Part shown: piece by piece, positions 17,836-25,916 of the stretch
Layout of the letters: each line of letters opens with the position of its first letter
How positions within the stretch are numbered: the stretch's first letter is position 1
Assembly: GCA_947630595.1 (NCBI GenBank)
Contig: CANRIG010000014.1
Location: 1-48,371 of the forward strand
Origin: an uncultured Lachnospiraceae bacterium
Lineage (GTDB): Bacteria > Bacillota > Clostridia > Lachnospirales > Lachnospiraceae
DNA length: 48,371 nucleotides
Direction of reading: 5' to 3'
Program-made: the position numbers and the translations under genes
Notes under the pieces: model-generated
What the model was told of the DNA's origin: nothing
What the model saw: the letters and a program-made list of their open reading frames with translations, nothing else
The model's database searches: none

Positions 17836-17925
17836 GGGAAACGACAAAACGATTTTCGTTTTGCTCGTTTCCCGCGCCGAATTTGCGCTGCGTAAGCAGC
17901 ATATTTCCGGTGCAAATTCGTGCGC
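17836..17925. repeat. Compound inverted-repeat element between GH4 and GH36
   Basis: First a near-perfect hairpin: GGGAAACGACAAAACGA (17836-17852) pairs with TCGTTTTG-C-TCGTTTCCC (17856-17873), with one bulge. Then a branched structure: GCGC and GAATTTGC (17874-17886) pair with GCAAATTC and GCGC (17912-17925), enclosing GCTGC-GTAA-GCAGC. No T-run follows, so it is not a plain terminator. It may be an mRNA-processing or stability element, or a small mobile palindromic repeat. Confidence 0.65.
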
Positions 17926-17981
17926 ATCCCCCGGAGGGACCGCAGCAAACGGAACATATATTTGACGTTTGCCATAAATCT

Positions 17982-19448
17982 TTACGCGGTTATCACGCGC
18001 TCCGCACGTTCGGCGGCAATCTCCTCCACCGTCTTCTCCTGCAGGCGCACCGCGCCCCTGTAGCCCTCATGTACCGGCAAAAGATTTCCGGAAGCCAGGC
18101 GTTTCTCGGCCTCCGCGATCGCCTCACGGTACTGCGGGAGCCACTCCGCCTCCGCGACCAGCATCTCGTCGATCATCTGCCATACCTCCGGCGGGTTGCA
18201 CACCGCTCCGGTCAGCGGATCCATCAGAGCCGCCTGTTTCAGCAGGTTCGCGTCGCCGCTCACCGCCGCTTCCACCGCCAGCTTCTGCACCCAGATCGAC
18301 TGAGAGCACACGGCCGCGCAGCCCAGAGGCAGATCGCCCACCTTTGGTACGCTGATTCCGTTTCCATCCACGAAACACGGCACCTCCACCACGCACTCGT
18401 ATGGCAGGTTCGTGATGCAGCCCTCATTCATTACGTTGAAGTGCCCGCGGTACTTCCGGCCTGTCTCCAGGCTCTCCATGATATAGGAGCAGTGCTCTTT
18501 TCCTCGCTCAGAGCCGTCCAGCTTCTTCGGCGGCTCCGCCAGAATCTTCGGGTACTCCGTTTCAAACCAGTTGCGTTCCTCCCGTGTGATCCGCAGATAA
18601 CCGCCGGTTTCCCCGTTGATCCAGTTGTCGGTATTGATCCACTGGGCGATCTCGTCCGGGCGTTTCCGATACCATGCCACGTACTCGGACAGATGGCCGT
18701 TGGACTCCGTCGAGTAATGGCCGAAGCGTTTCAGAATGTCGATACGCACTTTCTCTTCCTCGCTGAAACGCTTGTGCGCCTCGAAGCCGGCCAGCAGTTT
18801 GTCCTTCAGCTCCACGCCGTGGTGTTTCACGCTGATATACCAGGTCTGGTGATTGATGCCCGCGCAGGTGATATCCAGTTCCTCCCGCGGTATTCCCAGC
18901 ACCTCCGCAATCTGCATCTCGCCGTGAATCTCGCCGTGGCACAGGCCGATGGTCCTGACTCCGCCGTACTTGTTGCACGCCCAGGTCGCCATCGCGTTCG
19001 GGTTGGAGTAGTTGAGCAGGATGGCTCCCGGTTCCGCCACCTCGCGGATGTCCTTGCAGAAATTCAGCATCTCCGCGATCACGCGCTGGCCGTACATGAT
19101 GCCGCCGGTGCAGAGCGTATCGCCCACGCACTGATCCACGCCGTATTTCAGGGGGATATCTACATCCATCTCAAAGCCGCGCAGGCCGCCAATGCGGACG
19201 CAGTTGACGATGTATCTGGCATTTGTAAAAGCCTCCCGGCGGTCCGTGGTCGCCTGGATTTTGATCGGGATGTTGTTGCTGTCCAGATCACGCTGGCAGA
19301 GCTTCGTCACCTTGTCCAGGTTGTCCTTGTTTATATCGGTAAACACAATCTCGATGTCGTGAAATTCCGGAACAGACATAATATCCGTAAACAGCGTTCT
19401 GGTAAATACCAGGCTGCCTGCCCCGATAAACGCAACTTTAAAGCTCAT
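17982..19448 (-). CDS. GH4-family NAD- and Mn-dependent glycosidase (alpha-galactosidase/uronidase-like)
   Basis: 488 residues. The N-terminal Rossmann motif (VAFIGAGSLVFTRTLFTDI) binds NAD; IVFTDINKDNLDKV follows. The active site shows NYSNPNAMATWA, the metal/cofactor motif GLCHGEIHGEM and AGINHQTWY. GH4 enzymes cleave by a redox-elimination route rather than by acid hydrolysis. Known GH4 subgroups differ at the Cys-His-X position, and MelA alpha-galactosidases usually carry Cys-His-Ser. Here it is Cys-His-Gly, so substrates such as alpha-glucuronides or galacturonides are possible. GAGGAGG precedes the ATG. It lies between the DUF624 gene and GH36 in the operon. Confidence 0.88.
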   Translation of the reverse strand: MSFKVAFIGAGSLVFTRTLFTDIMSVPEFHDIEIVFTDINKDNLDKVTKLCQRDLDSNNIPIKIQATTDRREAFTNARYIVNCVRIGGLRGFEMDVDIPLKYGVDQCVGDTLCTGGIMYGQRVIAEMLNFCKDIREVAEPGAILLNYSNPNAMATWACNKYGGVRTIGLCHGEIHGEMQIAEVLGIPREELDITCAGINHQTWYISVKHHGVELKDKLLAGFEAHKRFSEEEKVRIDILKRFGHYSTESNGHLSEYVAWYRKRPDEIAQWINTDNWINGETGGYLRITREERNWFETEYPKILAEPPKKLDGSERGKEHCSYIMESLETGRKYRGHFNVMNEGCITNLPYECVVEVPCFVDGNGISVPKVGDLPLGCAAVCSQSIWVQKLAVEAAVSGDANLLKQAALMDPLTGAVCNPPEVWQMIDEMLVAEAEWLPQYREAIAEAEKRLASGNLLPVHEGYRGAVRLQEKTVEEIAAERAERVITA

Positions 19449-19508
19449 TTTATTGTTTCCTCCTCAATTAAGTAAAGTCACAAATTATATTTTCCGCCTC
19501 CGGTCCGC

Positions 19509-20159
19509 TCACTCCAGGTACCAGGGCAGATCATCCGAATCCGCATATTTCTCCCGTTCCTTTTTCAGATATTTCCGAAAAACCGGCTCTATGAGCAGGG
19601 AACTGACAAACGCGCAGATCCCCGGCAGAACCAGAAGGGAGAATGAAAACAGATACGCGCAGCACAGCACCGCGGCCAGCCAGAGAACCAGGACAAGCGT
19701 CGTCAAAGGATGTCCCACCGACATATGCAGGGCGTACTGCAGCTGCCTCGCCATGCCGGCGTCAAACCGGGACAGGACCGGAAAGATATATACGATCGTA
19801 AACAGAAACGGCGCGCCCAGCAGAATCCCCGCCGCAGCGTACGCATAAGGGCTGACGGCAGCCTCCCCCAGCCTTCCCCAGAGAAAGCCGTACGCTGCCA
19901 GCACAGCCCCGTAAGCCAGATACAGCACCGTGAGTCCGATTCCCTGCCGCAGATTTCCGCGGAAGGAATGAAAAAACGCCGACGTCACCGTGTCTCTTTT
20001 CCTGCGCACCACTTTTACCACCGTATAATACAGCGCCGCCGTCGCCGGCCCGATCGTGACGACCGGGAGCGAGCACAAAAGCCACAGAAATCCGGCGACC
20101 AGAAGATCCGCGATCTGTTCCGCTATATTCGCCGCAGGCGAATCCATTGATAATTTCAA
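19509..20159 (-). CDS. DUF624/YesL-family membrane protein
   Basis: 216 residues with about five TM segments (LLVAGFLWLLCSLPVVTIGPA; GLTVLYLAYGAVLAAYGFLW; AGILLGAPFLFTIVYIF; TLVLVLWLAAVLCCAYLF; LLVLPGICAFVSSLLI). PVVTIGPATAALYYTVVK near the N-terminus is the DUF624 signature. Proteins of this family sit in Firmicute operons with LplABC/YtcP-like sugar ABC transporters and glycosidases, as here; their function is unknown. It starts 12 bp after the permease gene. Confidence 0.88.
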   Translation of the reverse strand: MKLSMDSPAANIAEQIADLLVAGFLWLLCSLPVVTIGPATAALYYTVVKVVRRKRDTVTSAFFHSFRGNLRQGIGLTVLYLAYGAVLAAYGFLWGRLGEAAVSPYAYAAAGILLGAPFLFTIVYIFPVLSRFDAGMARQLQYALHMSVGHPLTTLVLVLWLAAVLCCAYLFSFSLLVLPGICAFVSSLLIEPVFRKYLKKEREKYADSDDLPWYLE

Positions 20160-20171
20160 TTTCAGACTCCT

Positions 20172-21062
20172 TTAGCTCTTGATGGCGCTGTCCACCTGGC
20201 CCTGAATAAAGTATTTCTGCAGGAACAGGTACACGACGATCAGCGGAAGCATGCCGATTACCGCAGTCGCCGCCGCGGAGCCGTAGTCGTTGGACACCGC
20301 GGAGAAGAACGTCTTGATGACCAGCGTGATCGTGCGCATTTCCGTTTTCTGCAGGAAATAGTAAGCGTACGTATACTCGTTCCATACGCTGACGCCCTGC
20401 AGAATGATGACGGTCACCGTGACGGTTTTCAGCTGCGGCAGAATGATCTTGAAGAAAATCTGCAGGTTGCTGGCGCCGTCGATCGCCGCCGCTTCATCCA
20501 GCGCCACCGGGATGGATGCGATAAAGTTCGTATACAGGAAAATCACCAGCGGCAGTCCGAACGCGCTGAGCACCAGCACCATGCCCCAGTAGGTGGAGGT
20601 CGCATGGATGTTAGACATCGTGGAGTACACACCGACCAGGATGGTCAGCGGCGTGATCATCATGACCGACATGATCAGGCTCCGCACCACTTCGTTTAAT
20701 TTCGACTGGTTGCGCGCCAGTCCGTAAGCCGCCATGCAGCCGAGCACAATCTCTACCAGAAGCACAAACACCGTGATAATCAGGCAGTTGCGGATACCCG
20801 TGAAGATTTCCCCGCTGGAGATTACCTTGTTAAAGTTCTCCCAGTATATGGGGGACGGGAACTGTATTCTGGAGGTTGTATCCTGAAACGATTTCAGAGA
20901 TACGTTGATAATGATGTAAAACGGAAACAGATAGATAATCAGCAGGCAGAGGCTTATGAGATATTTCCACCAGTCCTTCGCCCGGAATTCCATCTTCTCG
21001 ATATGTTCGCTTGTGGCGGTCACACCCACCTTTTCTTTTTTCAGTTTGTCCGTCAGGCTCAT
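20172..21062 (-). CDS. Carbohydrate ABC transporter permease (MalG/MsmG type)
   Basis: Six TM segments, starting with WWKYLISLCLLIIYLFPFYIIINV, and the cytoplasmic EAA loop (EAAAIDGASNLQIFFKIILP) that docks on the ATPase. It ends in GMLPLIVVYLFLQKYFIQG, typical of the family. The ATG at 21062 overlaps the previous stop (TGATG); a GTG one codon upstream is an alternative, and GGAGGTGGAG serves either. No ATPase is encoded in the operon, so a shared MsmK-like ATPase elsewhere probably powers it. Confidence 0.93.
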   Translation of the reverse strand: MSLTDKLKKEKVGVTATSEHIEKMEFRAKDWWKYLISLCLLIIYLFPFYIIINVSLKSFQDTTSRIQFPSPIYWENFNKVISSGEIFTGIRNCLIITVFVLLVEIVLGCMAAYGLARNQSKLNEVVRSLIMSVMMITPLTILVGVYSTMSNIHATSTYWGMVLVLSAFGLPLVIFLYTNFIASIPVALDEAAAIDGASNLQIFFKIILPQLKTVTVTVIILQGVSVWNEYTYAYYFLQKTEMRTITLVIKTFFSAVSNDYGSAAATAVIGMLPLIVVYLFLQKYFIQGQVDSAIKS

Positions 21063-21934
21063 CACATCTCCACCTCCTTCTTCCGGAAATACGCGTTCAC
21101 GATGATGGAAATGAGCATGATCATCGCAAACGAGAATACGCCGATCGCCGCCGCATACCCGGCCCGTTCCGCATCAAAATACCGGTTGGCAATGTAGGTC
21201 GCCAGGGAATGCGTCTTTTTCGCCGGGCCGCCGTCCGTCAAAGCGATAATCACATCGTAGAGCTTCAGTCCACCGATAAGGTTGTAAATCACAGAGGACG
21301 AAAGCGCCGGAACCAGAAGCGGCAGGATGATATAGCGGAATCTCTGCCAGGAATTCGCGCCGTCCACCGTAGCCGCCTCGATGTAGGACTGGGATACTCC
21401 CTGAATGCCCGCCAGGTAAATAACCATACTGATGCCGACAAACTGCCAGGTGTTGATAAACACGATGACGCCGATCGCGGAGGTGCCGTTGCCCAGCCAG
21501 TCATAGGCTTCCATGCCCAGGAACGCCAGAATATCGTTCACCACGCCGCCGCGGTACTGGAAGAAGAAATACATGATGTAGCCCATGACCAGACCGGATA
21601 CCATCGCCGGCATGTAGATGACGGTACGCACGATGCCTCTTCCCTTAAATTTGCTGTTCAGAAACAGCGCCAGGGTCAGACCGATGATCTGCTGGAAAAT
21701 CGTACACAGGAAACCGTAAATCAGCGTGTTTCTCAGAGAAGAGAGAAATACCTTGTCTTTAAACATGGAAATGTAATTGGTAACTCCGATGAAATCCTTG
21801 CTGGAAGAATAGCCGTTCCATTTGAAAAAAGACAGGTAGATCGCGTTAAAAAGCGGATAAGCGATAAAAGCCAGCATCAAAATGACTGCCGGCACATAAA
21901 ACCAGTTCAGTTTTTTCTTTCTTTTTTCAGTCAT
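21062..21934 (-). CDS. Carbohydrate ABC transporter permease (MalF/UgpA type)
   Basis: Six TM segments from LNWFYVPAVILMLAFIAYPLFNAIYLS, with IYLSFFKWNGYSS, and the EAA loop AATVDGANSWQRFRYIILP. The open frame runs to 21985, but the ATG at 21934 with TTGGAG upstream gives the usual short charged N-terminus (MTEKRKKKLNW). It overlaps the second permease gene and is preceded by a hairpin/T-run that may lower expression relative to the binding protein. Confidence 0.93.
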   Translation of the reverse strand: MTEKRKKKLNWFYVPAVILMLAFIAYPLFNAIYLSFFKWNGYSSSKDFIGVTNYISMFKDKVFLSSLRNTLIYGFLCTIFQQIIGLTLALFLNSKFKGRGIVRTVIYMPAMVSGLVMGYIMYFFFQYRGGVVNDILAFLGMEAYDWLGNGTSAIGVIVFINTWQFVGISMVIYLAGIQGVSQSYIEAATVDGANSWQRFRYIILPLLVPALSSSVIYNLIGGLKLYDVIIALTDGGPAKKTHSLATYIANRYFDAERAGYAAAIGVFSFAMIMLISIIVNAYFRKKEVEM

Positions 21935-21952
21935 ACGCGCTCCAATCTGAAC

Positions 21953-22001
21953 AAAAAATTTCGCACCCGGACGGTGCATGGACACTCATCCAGGTGCGAA
22001 A
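21953..22001 (-). terminator. Intra-operon terminator/attenuator after the binding-protein gene
   Basis: TTTCGCACCTGGA and TCCGGGTGCGAAA form a 13-bp stem on the minus strand with one G-T pair, directly followed by TTTTTT. It lies between the binding-protein stop and the first permease start, the usual place for partial termination that keeps binding protein in excess. Confidence 0.8.
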
Positions 22002-22013
22002 CCAATCCTTACA

Positions 22014-23318
22014 TTAGTTGCCCATCAAATCGTTGTAGTTGTCAGCAACCATGCCGATTGCCTCGTCGATCGCCGCGTCCGGATCGCCGTCTGCCAGAAG
22101 AACCTGAACAGAGTCGCCCATTACGCTCCACATACCGCTGGGGAGATACTCGCGGTCGAAGAAGTTGTCATAGACCAGATCGCCGTCGAACGCTTCCTGA
22201 GCAGCCTTGAACGCGTTTGCGGTGTAAGCGGACTGATGCGTCTCATCCAGCTCGATGGTGGTCAGAGACGGGATGCCGCCGTCGATCTGAACGATAGTCG
22301 TCGCAATCTCCGGCTGTGCCAGATACTCAAGGAACGCCTTGCAGGCTTCCGGATACTTGGTGTCTTTCCAGATGCCGAAGCAGCTGAAGTTGCCCTCGCC
22401 CGTTCCGAAGTAGGAAGCTGTGTCCTCAGAAGCTGCCGGAACCGGAAGGATACCGAGATTCACATCCGCGTTGTAAGCCAGCACGGACGGGATCATCTCC
22501 GTGGAGTAAAGGCTGAACGCGCCCTCGCCGTTCGCCATTGCACGGCAGACGTCGTCTTTCGTGCCGCTTACGTAGTCCTCATTGAAGTAACCGGCTTTCA
22601 GCCAGTTGCCCAGCATCTCAAAGCCCTGGCGGCCGTCTGCATCCCAGTCAAAGGAGCCGTCCTGCAGAGCCTCTACCTTGCTGTCCGCCAGATCGCTGTT
22701 GGACAGAAGCGTGGGCCAGATATCCTCAGGAGCATATGCGTCGTAAGCGTCGCCCATAACGATCTCGATCGGAGCCGCGTCGGTGTTGTCAAGAACCGCC
22801 TGGCAGGCTGCGTCAAAATCATCCCACGTACGGATCGCGGTGGCATCAACGCCTGCCGCTTCCAGAACGTCCGCGTTGTAAACGATTGCCGTGACAGCCT
22901 GGGTGATCGGCAGGATAAAGAGCTCGCCGTCGTCGTTGGTGATAACGTCCTTCAGGCCTGCGTCGATATCAGCAACCCATGGCTGATCGCTCAAATCCAT
23001 CATATACTCGCTGTAGCGGATCAGGCTCCATCCGTGCGTCGTCCACATATCCGGAAGGTCGCCGGACGACATACGCGTCTTCATCGCCGACTCATAATCG
23101 TCGCCGCCGTTGTAAATCGTAACCTTAACGCCGGTCTGATCCATGAAGTCGTTCACGAGACCCTCAAAAACTGCAAAATCCTCTGTCGTCAGGTTGTAGG
23201 CGATTTCAATCTCCGCCCCTTCCTCCGGTTCCGCAGCCATTGCCGCCATCGGCATGCTGGCGAGAACAAGAGAAGCCGCAGTCAGACCCATCAGTACCTT
23301 TTTCATTCTTCTTGCCAT
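22014..23318 (-). CDS. Extracellular sugar-binding protein of the ABC transporter
   Basis: 434 residues of the solute-binding protein family 1. A signal peptide (RRMKKVLMGLTAASLVLASMPMAAMAAEP) opens the protein. It contains no lipobox Cys, unlike most Firmicute binding proteins, so it may be released or held by its permeases. The mature part has the usual pattern: ITIYNGGDDYESAMKTRM-like segment near residues 70-90, WTTHGWSLIRYSEYM, LPITQAVTAIVYNADVL. The ATG at 23318 follows AGGAGG by 8 nt. First gene of the operon. The sugar is likely an alpha-galactoside or related oligosaccharide, inferred from the GH4 and GH36 genes. Confidence 0.92.
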   Translation of the reverse strand: MARRMKKVLMGLTAASLVLASMPMAAMAAEPEEGAEIEIAYNLTTEDFAVFEGLVNDFMDQTGVKVTIYNGGDDYESAMKTRMSSGDLPDMWTTHGWSLIRYSEYMMDLSDQPWVADIDAGLKDVITNDDGELFILPITQAVTAIVYNADVLEAAGVDATAIRTWDDFDAACQAVLDNTDAAPIEIVMGDAYDAYAPEDIWPTLLSNSDLADSKVEALQDGSFDWDADGRQGFEMLGNWLKAGYFNEDYVSGTKDDVCRAMANGEGAFSLYSTEMIPSVLAYNADVNLGILPVPAASEDTASYFGTGEGNFSCFGIWKDTKYPEACKAFLEYLAQPEIATTIVQIDGGIPSLTTIELDETHQSAYTANAFKAAQEAFDGDLVYDNFFDREYLPSGMWSVMGDSVQVLLADGDPDAAIDEAIGMVADNYNDLMGN

Positions 23319-23401
23319 TTTCTGTTCCTCCTTTTTCTATTCTGCGCCGATTTGGCCCTCACATTTTCTCCAAATTCCGCTGTCAGCCCTTTCGCACCGC
23401 T

Positions 23402-23407
23402 ATCATA
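23402..23407 (-). promoter_or_regulatory. Possible -10 box of the glycoside operon
   Basis: TATGAT on the minus strand, 84 bp before the binding-protein start, without a convincing -35 box. A weak -35 is common at AraC-activated promoters. Confidence 0.3.
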
Positions 23408-23463
23408 TTTACCAATGACGGCCGCCGCGGAACCGGAATGCCTATGCAAAGTCCAATCATTTC

Positions 23464-23490
23464 ACACAAATTATCGGCAATAATTTGTGT
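23464..23490. promoter_or_regulatory. Perfect dyad operator in the araC/binding-protein divergent region
   Basis: ACACAAATTAT (23464-23474), CGGCA, ATAATTTGTGT (23480-23490): an 11-bp perfect inverted repeat just upstream of the araC -35 box and about 60 bp upstream of the possible -10 of the transport operon. It is well placed for a regulator acting on both. Confidence 0.75.
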
Positions 23491-23494
23491 ATAT

Positions 23495-23524
23495 TTGACA
23501 TTATAGCAGATATACGTGTATAAT
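23495..23524 (+). promoter_or_regulatory. Sigma-A promoter of the AraC-family gene
   Basis: TTGACA (23495-23500), 18-bp spacer, TATAAT (23519-23524), 51 bp before the start codon. Confidence 0.75.
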
Positions 23525-23574
23525 AATGAATAATTCCACTACAATACCACACAATTATTGCACATGGAGGACAT

Positions 23575-24396
23575 ATGTTTTACGAAAACAAAGTCGGAGC
23601 TTTCCTCCGCTACCGGGAACTGAATCCGCTGAATTACCCGCTTCACCTCCACCAGTACATCGAAATCCTGCATGTGGTGCGGGGCGGCATGGAGATGCAG
23701 ATCGGTTCCGAGCTGTATTCGCTTGCCCCAGGCGACATTGCCATCGCGTTTCCCAATGTCCCGCACAGCTACCATACGCTGTCCCTGCCCGGAAATACGC
23801 AGCTGCACATCCTGAACTGCTATGTGGATTTGCTGCCCTATCACCAGAAAGTTCTTCTGGAGAAGGTTCCCGCAAAACCCGTACTGCACCCGGAAGACGT
23901 CCACGCGGACATTCTCTATGCGGAGCAGCGCCTTTTTGAGCTTGACATCATGGACAGCGTCAACGTGGATCTGGTGGGCTCCCTGATGTCCCTGTACCTC
24001 AGCCGGATGATTCCGCCCCTGTGCCTGACCGACCAGCCCGGCACCCCTTCGCAGGATCTGACCACGGAAATCATTACCTATATCGCCGACCATTACACCG
24101 AGGATCTCTCCCTGGACATGCTGGCGAACCATTTCGGTCTGGGAAAATACGCCCTGTCCCGGATTTTTTCCAACGTGCTGAAGGTAAACTTTGCCGCCTA
24201 CATCAACACTCTGCGCATCAGCAACGCCAGGCATCTTCTGCAGAGCACCAACCTGAGCATTCTGGCCATCGCCATGGAATGCGGGTATCACAACCAGCAG
24301 ACCTTCAACCGCGCCTTCAAGGAGCGGTGCGGCTATACGCCCCGGGAGTACCGGGAGGCTCCGCTGGTATCGGACATCGGGAACACAGCGGTCTGA
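23575..24396 (+). CDS. AraC-family transcriptional regulator (cupin sensor)
   Basis: 273 residues. An N-terminal cupin (about 10-100) with HLHQYIEILHVVRGG and APGDIAIAFPNVPHSY would bind the sugar. The C-terminal double helix-turn-helix (about 165-262) shows YIADHYTEDLSLDMLANHFGL and then SILAIAMECGYHNQQTFNRAFKERCGYTPREYR, the classic AraC end. TGGAGGA precedes the ATG. It is divergent from the transport and glycosidase operon, and most likely its activator. Confidence 0.93.
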   Translation: MFYENKVGAFLRYRELNPLNYPLHLHQYIEILHVVRGGMEMQIGSELYSLAPGDIAIAFPNVPHSYHTLSLPGNTQLHILNCYVDLLPYHQKVLLEKVPAKPVLHPEDVHADILYAEQRLFELDIMDSVNVDLVGSLMSLYLSRMIPPLCLTDQPGTPSQDLTTEIITYIADHYTEDLSLDMLANHFGLGKYALSRIFSNVLKVNFAAYINTLRISNARHLLQSTNLSILAIAMECGYHNQQTFNRAFKERCGYTPREYREAPLVSDIGNTAV

Positions 24397-24435
24397 GAAG
24401 CGGCCGCTCCCCGGATTTATATTTTCCCGCAATCA

Positions 24436-24475
24436 AACGGGGCCGGCAGAAACGCATGTTTTCCGTCGGCCCGTT
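24436..24475. terminator. Bidirectional terminator between araC and the NCS1 gene
   Basis: AACGGGGCCGGCAGAAA pairs with TTTTCCGTCGGCCCGTT, with a few mismatches, and TCTTT follows. It can stop the araC transcript and the convergent allantoin operon. Confidence 0.6.
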
Positions 24476-24515
24476 CTTTGATCACTCAGCTTCGTTTGTC
24501 AGATATTGGTCCCCC

Positions 24516-25880
24516 TCAGTTGTCAAAAATCGTTCCCTTGCGGAATTCTTTCGAGGACGGCATTACCTTCATCAGCACGTAGTAAGCCACGCCTGTCGGG
24601 ATCAGGCTCACGTACCAAGACAGCTGCATCACCAGCAGCGAGCAGATCGAACCGAAGATAATCGCGATCACGGCCGCCCAGTTGATGCCCCTGAACTTGC
24701 CGTCCTTGTTGTACATGTCGTTGATGTCCAGTTTCTTCTTGCGCAGGATGTAGTAGTCCACCGCCATCACCGCAAAGATCGGGCCGAGGAACGCAGAGTA
24801 GAACTGCGTGAACATATTCAGGCCCGCCGCGGACTCATCGGTCACCAGCTTCCACGGCATGCAGCACATGGAGAGGACGCCGACGAGAATCGTAGCGTAT
24901 TTCCACTTCATCTTGAACGACTCCATCAGCACGTAGGACGGCGGCACGATGTTGTTGAGCACGTTCGTGGTCACCTGTGCAAACGCGATGAAGAGCAGGG
25001 TCACGATGGTCAGGAATTTGCTGCCCATGGTCGTCGAGAACACGACTACCGGGTCGCTGTTGCCGGTCGCCGCCGTCACCAGAAGGCCGATCAGGCCCAT
25101 GAACAGGGTAACCGGAAGAATCGCAACCGTGTAAATGCTGGCAGCCTTCACCGGCTTGATGTCCTCGGTCGCATTCCGCGAATAGTCGGACGCGTTGATG
25201 ATCATCGTCGAGTAAATACCGAGGAAGGAAGTCGTCGCCGCCCAGAACGGCATGCCCCACGTGCCCTTGATGCCGGAGAACACGTCGCCGATCTCTGTGG
25301 AGAACTGGGTGTTGACCACATACAGCATGTAAATGAGGATTGCAATGATAAATACGCAGGAGATGTTCTCCAGCCACTTGATGCCTTCAAAGCCGTTGAT
25401 GGCCAGCAGTACCTGCAGCGCCGTGAACAGCACGTACACGACCGGCAGGTTGTCAAAACCAAAGAGGATGTTCAGGCAGCTGTTGATCGCGCCCGCGCCA
25501 ACCCAGCTCTGGAAGCCGAACCACACGATAGCCGGAAGTCCGCGCAGGACGCCCGGAATCTTGACGCCGGTGGTACCGAAGCTGCTGCGCAGCTGAACCG
25601 TAAACGGGATGCCGTATTTGTGTCCGCAGTTGCCGATGACGGCCAGCGCAATTGCAATGACGAGGCAGCCGATGGTCATCGCCAGAATTGCCTGACCCAC
25701 GGTCAGGACGCCGATCAGGCCCGCGCCCATGGAGAAGGTGCCGATCGATACGCAGCCGCCCATGAAGCTCGCCGCGTAGGAAACGGTGCCCATAATTCTC
25801 TTTTGCGTCGGCTGAAGGTCGGGGTCTACATTTTTGACCAGATTCGGATTCAGGACCTGATTGTCAACGATATTGCTCAT
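24516..25880 (-). CDS. NCS1-family permease (allantoin/hydantoin/purine type)
   Basis: 454 residues, about 12 TM segments. The NCS1 family (PucI, PurCytosine, Mhp1) is indicated by SYAASFMGGCVSIGTF, LRGLPAIVWFGFQSWVGAGAIN, WGMPFWAATTSFLGIYSTMIINASDYSR and GPIFAVMAVDYYILRKKKLDI. It follows an allantoinase-like gene by 36 bp and is the last gene of the long operon. Likely substrates are allantoin or a related ureide; a paralogue is encoded at 40513-41877. The gene carries AAAGGAG before the ATG. Confidence 0.9.
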   Translation of the reverse strand: MSNIVDNQVLNPNLVKNVDPDLQPTQKRIMGTVSYAASFMGGCVSIGTFSMGAGLIGVLTVGQAILAMTIGCLVIAIALAVIGNCGHKYGIPFTVQLRSSFGTTGVKIPGVLRGLPAIVWFGFQSWVGAGAINSCLNILFGFDNLPVVYVLFTALQVLLAINGFEGIKWLENISCVFIIAILIYMLYVVNTQFSTEIGDVFSGIKGTWGMPFWAATTSFLGIYSTMIINASDYSRNATEDIKPVKAASIYTVAILPVTLFMGLIGLLVTAATGNSDPVVVFSTTMGSKFLTIVTLLFIAFAQVTTNVLNNIVPPSYVLMESFKMKWKYATILVGVLSMCCMPWKLVTDESAAGLNMFTQFYSAFLGPIFAVMAVDYYILRKKKLDINDMYNKDGKFRGINWAAVIAIIFGSICSLLVMQLSWYVSLIPTGVAYYVLMKVMPSSKEFRKGTIFDN

Positions 25881-25916
25881 ATTTTTTCTCCTTTCCCTTG
25901 TCTTTGGATACGCCGC

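Noticed and set aside
17829-19475. 548-codon open frame on the + strand
   Set aside because: Antisense to the complete GH4 gene, whose motifs are unambiguous.
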